Assembly (NCBI GenBank): GCA_934668375.1
Contig: CAKUNF010000004.1
Coordinates: forward strand, 1-64,000
Direction: 5' to 3'
DNA: 64,000 bases
DNA from: an uncultured Parolsenella sp.
GTDB lineage: Bacteria; Actinomycetota; Coriobacteriia; Coriobacteriales; Atopobiaceae
The notes under the pieces are model-generated. The model was not told the DNA's origin and did not search any database. It saw nothing but the letters and a program-made list of their open reading frames with translations. Positions 43,856-52,612 of this stretch are shown one piece after another. The position numbers and the translations under genes were made by a program. Position 1 is the first letter of the stretch. Every line of letters starts with the position of its first letter.

Positions 43856-45793
43856 ATGGACGCGTCTCGCCCCGGATTCACCCGTCGCCTTGCCCTCGCC
43901 GCCCTGCTTGTTGCGGTGGCGTGCGCGCTTGGCCTCGCCCCGCGCGTGGCCCAGGCCCGCGAGTACTCCATCGACGCCGTGGACATCGACCTTACCGTTA
44001 ACGCGGACGGGTCCATCGGCATCGTGGAGGACCGCACATTTAACTTCGACGGCTCGTTCAACGGCGTGTACTGGGACATTGCCACCGAGGCACCGCTCAA
44101 GCGCACGTCGAACGCCGATCCGGCCGTCACGAATCTGTCCGTCGAGGACCTCACGAGCGGGGGCGGCGAGTTCCAGCGGTCGGACTCCGGCACGCCGGGC
44201 TCCTACGAGGTCACGGACTACTCGTATTACACGCGCGTCAAGATCTACACGCCCCACGAGGACGAGCGTGCCACCGTTCGCATCTCCTATACCATGACGA
44301 ACGTCGTGAACGCCTGGGCCGACACGGGCGAGCTGTACTGGAAGTTCGTCTCGGACGGCTGGGACGTGCCGTCGAACAACGTGACGTGTCGCGTCCACCT
44401 GCCCGTTGCCGCCGGCGATGCCGTCACGGCCGGTGACAACGTGCGCGCGTGGGGTCATGGCCCGCTCGATGCCTCGCTTGCGTTTGACGGCGACGACATC
44501 GTCTACACCGTCCCGGGCGTTGGCACGAGCGAATACGCCGAGGCCCGCGTGACGTTTCCCGTCTCCTGGCTCACGGGCATGGCGCCCTCGAGCGTCTCCC
44601 AGCTGTCCGCCATCATGGACGAGGAGCAGCAGTGGGCAGACGACGCGAATGCCCGCCGCGAGGCCGCCCGCCGCTCGATTGCCACGGGGACCGTTGTGGG
44701 CGCGGCCACGGTCGCGGGAACCGTGGCGCTTGTCGTGCTGTTTACGCTCCGCTACAACCGTCGCCACAAGGCGCGCTTCTCCGACCCGTACTTCCGCGAC
44801 GTCCCCTCGTCTGACCACCCGGCCGTGCTCGCGTCGCTGTGGGAGGGAGGCAAGGTGCCCGGCGAGGCGTTCACTGCCACGCTCATGAAACTCACGGACG
44901 ATGGGGTTATCGGCCTGTCGCTCGTGAAGGACGAGAAGGGGCGCGAGAAGGACTACCAGATCGAGCGCGGCAGCCGCGTCCCCACCGACGACATCGATGA
45001 TGCCGCGATGAAGCTCATGTTCGATGTCGTGGCGCCGAGGGGCAAGGACCGCCGCTGGCGCGATGCCCCAGCGGGCGGCTACACCACGCTGCGGTTCTCG
45101 GACGTGAAGCGCGCCGCCAAGAAGGCTCCCGAGACGTATTCCGAGGCGCTCAACGAGTGGGGCAGCGAGGTGAGCGGCCGCTGCGAGGCACGCGGCTTCT
45201 TCGACGACGCCGGCTTCACCGGCCGCGCCCCGCTTATGGTCCTGAGCATCCTTCTCGCCGTCCTCGGCTGCATTGCGGGCCTCGTGCTGCTCGACATGGA
45301 GGCATACCTGAGGGGAATAGGCGTTTTGGTGGCCAATCTCGCGGCGTGCATCGTGGCTTGCGTGCTTGCCACGCGCCTGCGCCCGATGTCTGCCGAGGCC
45401 ATTGAGCTCAAGGCCCAGCTCGCGGCGCTGCGCAAGTGGCTCCAGGAGTTCACGCTGCTCAAGGAGGCCGTCCCACGTGACGTTGCGCTATGGGATCGTC
45501 TGCTTGTCATGGCCGTGGTGCTCGGCGTGGCTGATCGCGTGGTCGAGCAGCTGAGGATGGTGGCGCCCGAGGTTCTCGAGAGCCCGTACTTCTACAGCTA
45601 CTACTGGTATCACTCCTACGGTCACTTGGGCTCGCCCGCCGCCGCGTTCACCACGAGCTACGAGAGCGCGCATCACGTGAGCACGGCGGCCATGGCCTCG
45701 TCCTCGAGCAGTTCGGGCGGCGGTTTTGGCGGCGGCTTCTCCGGCGGTGGCGGCGGGGGAGGCGGCGGAGGCGGCGGTGGCGGCGCGTTCTAG
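43856..45793 (+). CDS. DUF2207 membrane protein with glycine-rich tail
   Basis: A 645-residue protein. A signal peptide (about 1-33, ending AQA) precedes the outer DUF2207 domain with SIDAVDIDLTVNADGSIGI and FDGSFNGVYWDI. A membrane helix (GTVVGAATVAGTVALVVLF) leads to a cytoplasmic region, two more helices (PLMVLSILLAVLG; IGVLVANLAACIV) and a C-terminal part with SYYWYHSYG-like aromatics. The last 25 residues are almost pure glycine. These proteins are common in Gram-positives but have no agreed function. AGAGGGAG is 6 nt before ATG 43856; the frame open from 43394 is antisense to ferritin and is not used. Confidence 0.87.
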   Translation: MDASRPGFTRRLALAALLVAVACALGLAPRVAQAREYSIDAVDIDLTVNADGSIGIVEDRTFNFDGSFNGVYWDIATEAPLKRTSNADPAVTNLSVEDLTSGGGEFQRSDSGTPGSYEVTDYSYYTRVKIYTPHEDERATVRISYTMTNVVNAWADTGELYWKFVSDGWDVPSNNVTCRVHLPVAAGDAVTAGDNVRAWGHGPLDASLAFDGDDIVYTVPGVGTSEYAEARVTFPVSWLTGMAPSSVSQLSAIMDEEQQWADDANARREAARRSIATGTVVGAATVAGTVALVVLFTLRYNRRHKARFSDPYFRDVPSSDHPAVLASLWEGGKVPGEAFTATLMKLTDDGVIGLSLVKDEKGREKDYQIERGSRVPTDDIDDAAMKLMFDVVAPRGKDRRWRDAPAGGYTTLRFSDVKRAAKKAPETYSEALNEWGSEVSGRCEARGFFDDAGFTGRAPLMVLSILLAVLGCIAGLVLLDMEAYLRGIGVLVANLAACIVACVLATRLRPMSAEAIELKAQLAALRKWLQEFTLLKEAVPRDVALWDRLLVMAVVLGVADRVVEQLRMVAPEVLESPYFYSYYWYHSYGHLGSPAAAFTTSYESAHHVSTAAMASSSSSSGGGFGGGFSGGGGGGGGGGGGGGAF

Positions 45794-45832
45794 CGAGCCA
45801 CGCTGCCCCGAGTGCCAACCGGGTAAAAATGA

Positions 45833-45870
45833 GGCGCCTTGGCTGCCGGGTGGTTGGTGGCCAAGGCGCC
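45833..45870 (-). terminator. Terminator of the GNAT gene
   Basis: A 10-bp perfect stem GGCGCCTTGG (45833-45842) with 45861-45870. On the minus strand TCATTTTTA follows. Confidence 0.85.
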
Positions 45871-45880
45871 GTTCTCTTTG

Positions 45881-46579
45881 CTAGGCGCGCCCGCCGTAGA
45901 CGAAGTAGCGCTCCGGGGCACCCTCAACCGTGCTCCCGCGCTCTGCGAGACGTTCGAGCTCCAGGTGCTCGTAGAAGGGCCAATCGCAATCCGTGTCGGT
46001 GACGAGCCAGTAGCGGCTGGCGCCGTGACGGGAGAAATGGTCGCGCGCCAGGGCGAGCAGCCTGCGGCCGATCCCATGCCCACGCGCCGCCTCGCCAATG
46101 ACGAGCAGCAGCACGCGCGGCTGTCCGTCGAGTCCGGCCGCGGCCCGCATCTCGTTTGTTGCCCGAACCTCGTCGAGGTAGACGGGCTCGCTGGGCTCGG
46201 CGGCGTGCTCCTCGCGCTCTCGGGCGCGGGCCAACAGCCGCTCGGCCGCCTCTCGTGCCTGCCGGCCCACGCGCTTCCAGCGCGCCGACGCCTCCGGGTC
46301 GTCATGCGTCCCATGGGTGAGGATGACGCCGGCAATCCGTCCGTCTACCAGGGCTTTCATGCCCCAGGTGGAGTCTGCGAGATATGCGCTGACCTCGTCG
46401 GTGGCGAGCAGTCGCGCCACCTCGTTGCGCTCGTCGGCAGGCAGGCCGGCGCCGTCCGCCGCGGCCGCCGACGAGTCTCCCAAGCCGTCGGGGGAGTACC
46501 AAGCGGCCGCAGCCAGTCCCACGATGCCGTCCAGGTCTGCCGGCGTGACCTTCTCAAACGTAACGTCGCTGCTGCTCAT
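45881..46579 (-). CDS. GNAT-family N-acetyltransferase
   Basis: 232 residues from ATG 46579 (GGGGAGG is 4 nt upstream); the frame open to 47125 overlaps purH antisense and is not used. The acetyl-CoA motif is VIGEAARGHGIGRRLLALA in the C-terminal half, then WLVTDTDCDWPFYEHL, which is a typical GNAT end. An Arg/Glu/Ala-rich helical insert lies in the middle. The substrate is unknown; small molecules or protein N-termini are possible. Confidence 0.82.
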   Translation of the reverse strand: MSSSDVTFEKVTPADLDGIVGLAAAAWYSPDGLGDSSAAAADGAGLPADERNEVARLLATDEVSAYLADSTWGMKALVDGRIAGVILTHGTHDDPEASARWKRVGRQAREAAERLLARAREREEHAAEPSEPVYLDEVRATNEMRAAAGLDGQPRVLLLVIGEAARGHGIGRRLLALARDHFSRHGASRYWLVTDTDCDWPFYEHLELERLAERGSTVEGAPERYFVYGGRA

Positions 46580-46808
46580 GTGACCTCCCCGGCGGTGTTG
46601 CCTCGCCGCTTCCGTCGATTGCTTCCCCAAGCCTACCCGAAGAGCCCGCGCACGAGCCCGACCCACCCCGAGAATGGCGCAAAGATGATGCCTGCGCCCG
46701 CCCGTTGCGGCACAATAGAAGCTTGGGAGTTCAAACCCCGGCGCCGGCCCGCGGGCCCGTTCGGCGGAGGCCGCTCCCGCAAGCATTCGCACACAACGAG
46801 GAGGTTTC

Positions 46809-48407
46809 ATGGCGGACGGTTCTATCAAGAGGGCTCTCGTCTCCGTAACGGACAAGACGGGCGTCGTCGAGTTCGTGAAGGCGCTCGAGGACGAGTTTGG
46901 CGTCGAGGTTATCTCGACGGGCGGCACGGCGCGCGTCCTTGCCGAGGCGGGCGTCAACGTGGTGCCCATCGAGCGATACACCGGCTTTCCCGAGATGATG
47001 GACGGCCGCGTGAAGACGCTGCACCCCAAGGTCCACGGCGGCCTTCTCGCGCGTCGCGACAACCCCCAGCACATGGCCGAGGCGGCCGAGCACGGCATCG
47101 GCATGATCGACCTCGTCTGCGTCAACCTCTATGAGTTCGAGAAGACCGTCGCCAAGCCCGGCGTCACGTTCGCGGACGCCATCGAGCACATCGACATCGG
47201 CGGCCCCTCCATGCTGCGCTCCGCCGCCAAGAACGCCGACTCCGTGACCGTGGTCTCCGACCCGGCCGACTACGAGCGCGTCCTTGCCGAGATGCGCGCC
47301 AACGGCGGTGCCACCACGCTCGCCACGCGCCGCGCGCTGCAGCTCAAGGTCTACCAGACCACGGCCTCCTATGACGCCGCCATCGCCGCCTGGCTCGCCA
47401 AGCAGGCGTCCGATGCCGACGAGGCAAGCGTGGAGCTGCCCCAGACCCTCGACCTCAGCGCCGAGAAGATCCAAGACCTTCGCTATGGCGAGAACCCCCA
47501 GCAGACGGCCGCGTTCTACCGCCTGCCGGGCGCGCACGCGCACTCGCTCGTGAACGCCACGCAGGTCCAGGGCAAGGAGCTCTCCTACAACAACCTGCTG
47601 GACACCGATGCCGCCTGGAGCCTCGTGCGCGAGTTCGACGGCCCCGCGTGCGTCATCCTCAAGCACCAGAACCCCTGCGGCAGCGCCGTGGCCGAGAACG
47701 TCACCGAGGCGTATGACCGCGCGTTCGCGTGCGACCCCAAGAGCGCGTTCGGCGGCATCATCGCCTGCAACCGCGAGGTGCCCCTCGAGCTGTGCGAGCA
47801 CTTTGCCGACGTCAACAAGCAGTTCGTCGAGGTCCTCATCGCGCCGAGCTACACGCCCGAGGCCCTCGAGCGCCTTTCGCGCCGCAAGAACCTGCGCGTG
47901 CTCGCCACGGGCGGCATCGACGCGCCGGCCGCGCTCGAGTACCGCAGCGTGGACGGCGGCCTGCTTGTCCAGACGGTCGACCGCGTGAGCGAGGACCCCG
48001 CAACGTTCACGGTGCCCACGAAGCGCAAGCCCTCCCCCGAGGAGATGGACGAGCTGCTGTTTGCCTGGCGCGTCTGCAAGGGCGTCAAGTCCAACGCCAT
48101 TCTCGTGAGCAAGGGCAAGGCGGGCATCGGCATGGGGCCGGGCCAGCCCAACCGCGTTGACTCCGCGCTGCTCGCCTGCGAGCGCGCCGAGGAGGCCTGC
48201 GACCGCATGGGTGTCGAGCGCGGCGGCTTTGCCTGCGCGAGCGACGCCTTCTTCCCGTTCCGCGACAACGTCGACGTGCTCGCCGAGCATGGCGTCACCT
48301 GCATCATCCAGCCCGGCGGCTCCAAGCGTGACGACGAGTCCATCGCCGCCTGCGACGAGCACGGCATCGCGATGGTGTTCACGGGAGCCCGCCACTTCCG
48401 TCATTAG
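46809..48407 (+). CDS. purH: Bifunctional purine biosynthesis protein PurH
   Basis: A 532-residue enzyme for the last two steps to IMP. The N-terminal IMP cyclohydrolase (MGS-like) has STGGTARVL, GFPEMMDGRVKTLHPK and DLVCVNLYEF. The C-terminal AICAR transformylase has LRYGENPQQ, KHQNPCGSAV, and SDAFFPFRD near the end. GAGGAGG precedes the ATG. The upstream 229 bp holds the divergent GNAT promoter and a weak -10 (CACAAT, about 46711). A snap-back element follows 9 nt after the stop. Confidence 0.96.
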   Translation: MADGSIKRALVSVTDKTGVVEFVKALEDEFGVEVISTGGTARVLAEAGVNVVPIERYTGFPEMMDGRVKTLHPKVHGGLLARRDNPQHMAEAAEHGIGMIDLVCVNLYEFEKTVAKPGVTFADAIEHIDIGGPSMLRSAAKNADSVTVVSDPADYERVLAEMRANGGATTLATRRALQLKVYQTTASYDAAIAAWLAKQASDADEASVELPQTLDLSAEKIQDLRYGENPQQTAAFYRLPGAHAHSLVNATQVQGKELSYNNLLDTDAAWSLVREFDGPACVILKHQNPCGSAVAENVTEAYDRAFACDPKSAFGGIIACNREVPLELCEHFADVNKQFVEVLIAPSYTPEALERLSRRKNLRVLATGGIDAPAALEYRSVDGGLLVQTVDRVSEDPATFTVPTKRKPSPEEMDELLFAWRVCKGVKSNAILVSKGKAGIGMGPGQPNRVDSALLACERAEEACDRMGVERGGFACASDAFFPFRDNVDVLAEHGVTCIIQPGGSKRDDESIAACDEHGIAMVFTGARHFRH

Positions 48408-48415
48408 CGGGCTTC

Positions 48416-48501
48416 CCTGGCGCCCCATCTTGCCGCTCAGGCTTCGGCTTGCGTATTTCAATACGCGTCGCCTTGCCTTCGGGGCAATCTGGGGTGCCAG
48501 G
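48416..48501. repeat. 86-nt snap-back element after purH
   Basis: CCTGGCGCCCCATCTTGCC at the left pairs with GGGCAATCTGGGGTGCCAGG at the right with few interruptions. The centre is CGTATT-TC-AATACG, flanked by GGCTTCGGC and GCCTTGCC runs. There is no T-run. It lies between purH and the response-regulator gene and may be a repeat or a structured RNA. Confidence 0.7.
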
Positions 48502-48533
48502 AAACCCCTCACGGCCGATTGAATTGAGGACAT

Positions 48534-49202
48534 TTGCCCAAGATTTACGTCATAGAGGACGACGAGGCCATCCGCGGAGAGCTCATCCGCCTGCTCGAGC
48601 GCGAGGGATACGAGACGGACGCGTGCGAGGACTTCTCGCGCGCGTCCGAGCTCGCCCTCGTGGCGGCGCCAGACCTCGTGCTGCTCGACCTTACGCTGCC
48701 GGGGACGGACGGCCAGCTCGTGTGCCGCGAGCTGCGCACCTCCTCGAGCGTTCCCGTCGTGGTGCTCACGAGCCGCACGACGGAGGCCGACGAGGTCGTG
48801 GCCATGACGCTTGGTGCGGATGACTTCGTGCCCAAGCCCTATAGCCCGCGCGTGCTGCTCGCCCACATCGCGGCGATCCTGCGCCGTTCCGGGGCGGTGG
48901 CTGCCCGTTCCGTCCTTGAGCACGGCGGGGTCTCGCTTGACCTCTCGCGTTCGACGGCGAGTGCCGCGGGCGGCTCCGTGGAGCTCACGAAGAACGAGGT
49001 GCGCATCCTGGCGCTGCTCATGCGCCGCGCCGGCGGAATCGTCCCGCGCGAGGACCTCATGCGCGAGCTGTGGGACTCCGAGGCGTTCGTTGACGACAAC
49101 ACGCTCACCGTGAACGTCAACCGCCTGCGCTCCCAGCTTGCCAGGATCGGCGTTGAGGGCTACCTGGTGACCCACCGCGGCCAGGGCTACGCGGTGCGCT
49201 GA
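48534..49202 (+). CDS. OmpR-family response regulator, BceR-like
   Basis: A 222-residue regulator with a receiver domain (phospho-acceptor Asp52 in LVLLDLTLPG; acidic D9/D10; Lys in VPKPYSP) and a C-terminal winged helix of the Trans_reg_C type (VELTKNEVRIL, VDDNTLTVNVNRLR, RGQGYAVR). Translation starts at TTG 48534 with GAGGAC 4 nt upstream. It overlaps the histidine-kinase start by one base. The VNRLR signature and the partner place it with BceR/VraR-like cell-envelope stress regulators. Confidence 0.92.
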   Translation: MPKIYVIEDDEAIRGELIRLLEREGYETDACEDFSRASELALVAAPDLVLLDLTLPGTDGQLVCRELRTSSSVPVVVLTSRTTEADEVVAMTLGADDFVPKPYSPRVLLAHIAAILRRSGAVAARSVLEHGGVSLDLSRSTASAAGGSVELTKNEVRILALLMRRAGGIVPREDLMRELWDSEAFVDDNTLTVNVNRLRSQLARIGVEGYLVTHRGQGYAVR

Positions 49203-50281
49203 TGGGGCCTGGCAGCTTCATCTGGTCGCGAGCGCCGCAGCTTGCGGTGCTTGTCGCGCTCGAGGCGCTTCTCGCGCTCGTCCTGTGCGTCACGGGGTCG
49301 TCTGCTGACCTCGTGGCACTTGTCATGCTGCTGTGCGCGCTCGCTGCGGCGGCGGCGCTTGCGCTTGACTACGCGCGTGACCGCTCGTTCTGGCGCTCGC
49401 TCGAGGGCCTCTCCGAGTCCTCGGACGCATCGAGTGCCGTCGCGCTCATGGGAGAGCCGGCCTCTCCCGAGGGTCGTGTGGCGGCGGGCGCCGTCTCCCG
49501 CGTCTCCAAGCTCGCTGCGGACGAGGCCGCCTCGCAGCGTCGATTCGTCGAGGAGTACCGTGCCTACGTCGAGGCGTGGGTTCACGAGGCCAAGAGCCCC
49601 ATCACGGCCGCACGCCTCGCGCTGGCAAATCTCGAGGAGGACGTTCGCGCGGGCGACCCTGCGGCATCGGCGGCCTATGGGTCGCGGCTGCGCGCCGTGG
49701 ACGGCGAGCTCTCGCGCGTGGAGCGCTATGTGGAGCAGGCCCTCTTCTACGCGCGCTCCGAGTCGCTCGACCGCGACTTTCTCGTGCGTAGGCACGAACT
49801 GCGCGACGTGGTCTCCGCGGCCGTCCGTGCCAACGCGTCGCTGCTCATCTCCGCCGGCGTGGCCCCGCGGCTGGGTGAGGGGCTGTCGCTCGGCGTCTTC
49901 ACGGACGACAAGTGGCTTGGCTTCATGCTGGGTCAGCTGCTGCAGAACAGCGCGCGCTACGTGCGAGCGGGTGCCGAGGGCGGCCCGCAGGTCTGGTTCG
50001 ACGCGCGCCTGCTTGACGAGGGCAAGGCCGATGAACGCGTTGAGCTCGTGGTGCGAGACAACGGCTGCGGCGTGAGCGAGGCGGACCTGCCGCGCGTCTT
50101 CGACCGCGGCTTCACGGGCGAGAACGGCCGGGCGCACGAGCGCTCCACGGGCCTGGGACTGTGGCTCGTCTGGCGTCTGGCGAGCAAGATGGGCGTCTCG
50201 GTTGCCGTGGACTCCGTGGCGGGCGAGGGCTTCTCCGTGACGCTGGGCTTTCCCGCCAACAAGATGCACTACTACGAGTGA
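49202..50281 (+). CDS. Intramembrane-sensing histidine kinase, BceS-like
   Basis: 359 residues. Two membrane helices with almost no loop between them (about 12-32 and 36-57) are typical of BceS kinases, which sense through their ABC transporter. The phospho-acceptor His is in YVEAWVHEAKSPI; the ATPase domain has LLQNSARYV, VRDNGCGV and TGLGLWLV. The stop codon TGA (50279-50281) lies against the 80-bp repeat element. It probably pairs with the transporter encoded convergently to the right. Confidence 0.92.
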   Translation: MGPGSFIWSRAPQLAVLVALEALLALVLCVTGSSADLVALVMLLCALAAAAALALDYARDRSFWRSLEGLSESSDASSAVALMGEPASPEGRVAAGAVSRVSKLAADEAASQRRFVEEYRAYVEAWVHEAKSPITAARLALANLEEDVRAGDPAASAAYGSRLRAVDGELSRVERYVEQALFYARSESLDRDFLVRRHELRDVVSAAVRANASLLISAGVAPRLGEGLSLGVFTDDKWLGFMLGQLLQNSARYVRAGAEGGPQVWFDARLLDEGKADERVELVVRDNGCGVSEADLPRVFDRGFTGENGRAHERSTGLGLWLVWRLASKMGVSVAVDSVAGEGFSVTLGFPANKMHYYE

Positions 50282-50287
50282 CACTTG

Positions 50288-50367
50288 GGTGACACTTGGG
50301 GACGGGGCCAAACTGTCACCATCGCTGTGGCTGCGGTGACAAAACGACCCCGTCCCCAAGTGTCACC
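50288..50367. repeat. 80-bp palindromic element, copy 2 (inverted relative to copy 1)
   Basis: The reverse complement matches 42083-42162 at 78 of 80 positions; the central spacer is ATCGCTGTGGCTGC. A partial duplication of GTGACACTTGG precedes it (50278-50288). It lies between convergent bceS-like and bceB-like genes. Confidence 0.93.
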
Positions 50368-50399
50368 AAAAAGGGCCGCGACGCTGCCGCCGCGGCCCT
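50368..50399 (-). terminator. Terminator of the bceAB-like operon
   Basis: AGGGCCGCG (50372-50380) pairs with CGCGGCCCT (50391-50399). On the minus strand TTTTT follows, running into the repeat. Confidence 0.88.
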
Positions 50400-50407
50400 G
50401 ACGCCTG

Positions 50408-52612
50408 CTACTCGCTCTTTCGGGTGCGCACCGCCTCGCGCACGATGCCGGCGCCCATCACGTACGTCACAACGAAATACCCGCCGTATGCCGCGAGAAA
50501 CACCGCGCACGTGAGTCCCACGGTGCCGCCGATGGACAGGCGCCCGAACAGCTTCACAAGGTCGATGATCACGGCAAGCGCCACGCAGGAGTGCGCCACG
50601 CCCACCACCAGCGGAAAGCCAAAGAACACCGCCTGCTGCGCCAACATCGAATGCCTGACTTCGCGCTCCTCGCACCCAAGCTCGGCAAGCACGCGGTAGC
50701 TACGGGCCGAGTCGGCCACGCCGGAGAGCTGTTGGATCGTGAGGATCGCAGCGCAGGCCACCACGAGCACAAAGCCGATGTAGATGGCCAGGTAGCTGAT
50801 GAAGCCGTTCATCGAGGCCGCCTGCGCATACATCTCGGTGCGGCGAATCATGGAGCCCCAGTAGCCTCGCGTCACGCCGTCGGCAGAGGGGTCGTCGGCG
50901 AAGAAGCTCGCCACGTAGTCATCGGCCTGCTCGGTCGTGAGCGAACCCTTGTAGTTCACGAGCAGCGAGCTCGCGTAGGGCGTGAGCCCCAGCTGCGTGA
51001 GAACGGCGTCCGGCACGATGATGGTGCCGGTGTTGCCGCCCATGGCGGAGTCGCACAGGGCGCTCGCCCGCGTGTCCACGGCGCTCGCGCGCGGGCTCAG
51101 CGTGAAGCCCCCGAGTGTGAGGACGTTGCCGCCGGCCATGAACTGATCGTACAGGCTCGTGATGGACTCGCCGAGCTCGCACGTGATGACGTAGCCGTCG
51201 TCCCCGAGGTCCACCTCGGGAAGGCCTCGCATGCGCAGCAGCGCGTTGTACTGGCCCGCGCCGGCAACGTACAGGCCATACGTCTCGGCAGTGGTGTTGT
51301 TGAAGGCGCTCGGCGTCTCTATGCCCATCTGGGCAGCGAGGCTGCCAGGGGTCACGAGTGGCTCGTCGTTCGTGCCGAGGGGGATGGAGAGGTACTGGTC
51401 GACCTGCGTGTGCTCGCCGGCGACGTCCTTGATGCTCGCGACCTCGTCCGTGGGCTCGCCGCCCACGAATCTCTGGCCATGAAGCTTCTCGTACAGGTCA
51501 TAGGGCTGCTCGGCGGGCGCGAACTGGACGTCTTCCGGGTAGACGCTCTCGAACCATGCTTGCGTCGCGGGAGACACGTAGACGTACTGTTGCGACATGT
51601 CCACGGGGTTGTACGTCTCCAGGTTCTCGTTCATGACGCTCGCGATGGACATGCCGCAGGTCACGGACGTGATGGCGAGGAACAGGATCATGGAGATGAC
51701 GGCCATGGACATCGAGACGGTGTTCACCTTCGCGGCGAGCTGGCGCGTCGTGAACATGTTGAGGCCGCGCCAGTAGACGCCGCGCAGCGCCTGGATGCCC
51801 TGCAGCAGCGCCCCGGACAGGCCGAAGAACAGCATGACGGTGCCCGCCGTGACCATGCCGGTCGTGAGCTCGAACTGACGCATGGCGGCGTCGAGGCTGT
51901 CGCCCGTCTCCTGGATGGGGAAGCCGTCGCGCAGCAGGCGCGCGTAGGCCATGCCCACGAACGCCGCGCCCGCCACGAAGAGCAGACACGCCACGATGGG
52001 GTTCCTCGTCTTGACGGCCTCGTTTGCACGCCCCGCGCCCATGAGCTCGACGAGCCTCGTGCGCGCCACGACGCGCAGGTTGAACAGCAGCGTGAGCGCG
52101 AAGATGACGGCGAGGCAGCCCATCGTGAGCGCGAGGGCCGGCACGGAGAAGAAGAACCGGAAGTTCGAGATCTGCGTCCGGAACATGGACGCCGTGAAGA
52201 ACGTCATGACCCAGGAGACGCCCACGCCGATGGCGAGCCCCAGCACGAGGGCGGCCCCCGAGACCATGGCCGTCTCTATGGCCATGACGAGCGAGACGCG
52301 CCCGCGCGTCATGCCGAGCACCTGGTACAGGCCAAACTCCTTCTTGCGGCGTTTCATGATGAAGTTGTTCGCGTACACCATGAGGAATCCCATGACGGCG
52401 GCGAGGAAGTACGTGAGGCCACCGAGCGTGTCGCCGAGCAGCTCCGCCAGGCCCTCCTCGGAGATGCCTGCGACGTCAGCCTGCATGGAGACGGTGTTGA
52501 ACGCGTAGAACACGGCCACGCCCAACGTGAGCGTGAACAGGTAGACGAGGTAGTCTCGACCGGCCCGGCGGACGTTTCCCCAGGCAAGCTTACAAAGCAT
52601 CGCTGCCGTCAC
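50408..52612 (-). CDS. BceB-like ABC transporter permease (FtsX family)
   Basis: A 734-residue permease with about ten membrane helices: one at the N-terminus, blocks of three, and a large outer domain (about residues 320-600) between helices seven and eight. That is the BceB/YtrF layout for bacitracin and lantibiotic sensing and resistance. FMKRRKKEFGLYQVLGM is the conserved coupling region. The start overlaps the end of the ATPase gene by 23 bp, so the two are coupled. GGAAAC is a weak ribosome site. Confidence 0.92.
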   Translation of the reverse strand: MTAAMLCKLAWGNVRRAGRDYLVYLFTLTLGVAVFYAFNTVSMQADVAGISEEGLAELLGDTLGGLTYFLAAVMGFLMVYANNFIMKRRKKEFGLYQVLGMTRGRVSLVMAIETAMVSGAALVLGLAIGVGVSWVMTFFTASMFRTQISNFRFFFSVPALALTMGCLAVIFALTLLFNLRVVARTRLVELMGAGRANEAVKTRNPIVACLLFVAGAAFVGMAYARLLRDGFPIQETGDSLDAAMRQFELTTGMVTAGTVMLFFGLSGALLQGIQALRGVYWRGLNMFTTRQLAAKVNTVSMSMAVISMILFLAITSVTCGMSIASVMNENLETYNPVDMSQQYVYVSPATQAWFESVYPEDVQFAPAEQPYDLYEKLHGQRFVGGEPTDEVASIKDVAGEHTQVDQYLSIPLGTNDEPLVTPGSLAAQMGIETPSAFNNTTAETYGLYVAGAGQYNALLRMRGLPEVDLGDDGYVITCELGESITSLYDQFMAGGNVLTLGGFTLSPRASAVDTRASALCDSAMGGNTGTIIVPDAVLTQLGLTPYASSLLVNYKGSLTTEQADDYVASFFADDPSADGVTRGYWGSMIRRTEMYAQAASMNGFISYLAIYIGFVLVVACAAILTIQQLSGVADSARSYRVLAELGCEEREVRHSMLAQQAVFFGFPLVVGVAHSCVALAVIIDLVKLFGRLSIGGTVGLTCAVFLAAYGGYFVVTYVMGAGIVREAVRTRKSE

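Noticed and set aside
46731..49175. 814-codon antisense frame over purH and the response regulator
   Set aside because: Same antisense artefact; both plus-strand genes have full family motifs.
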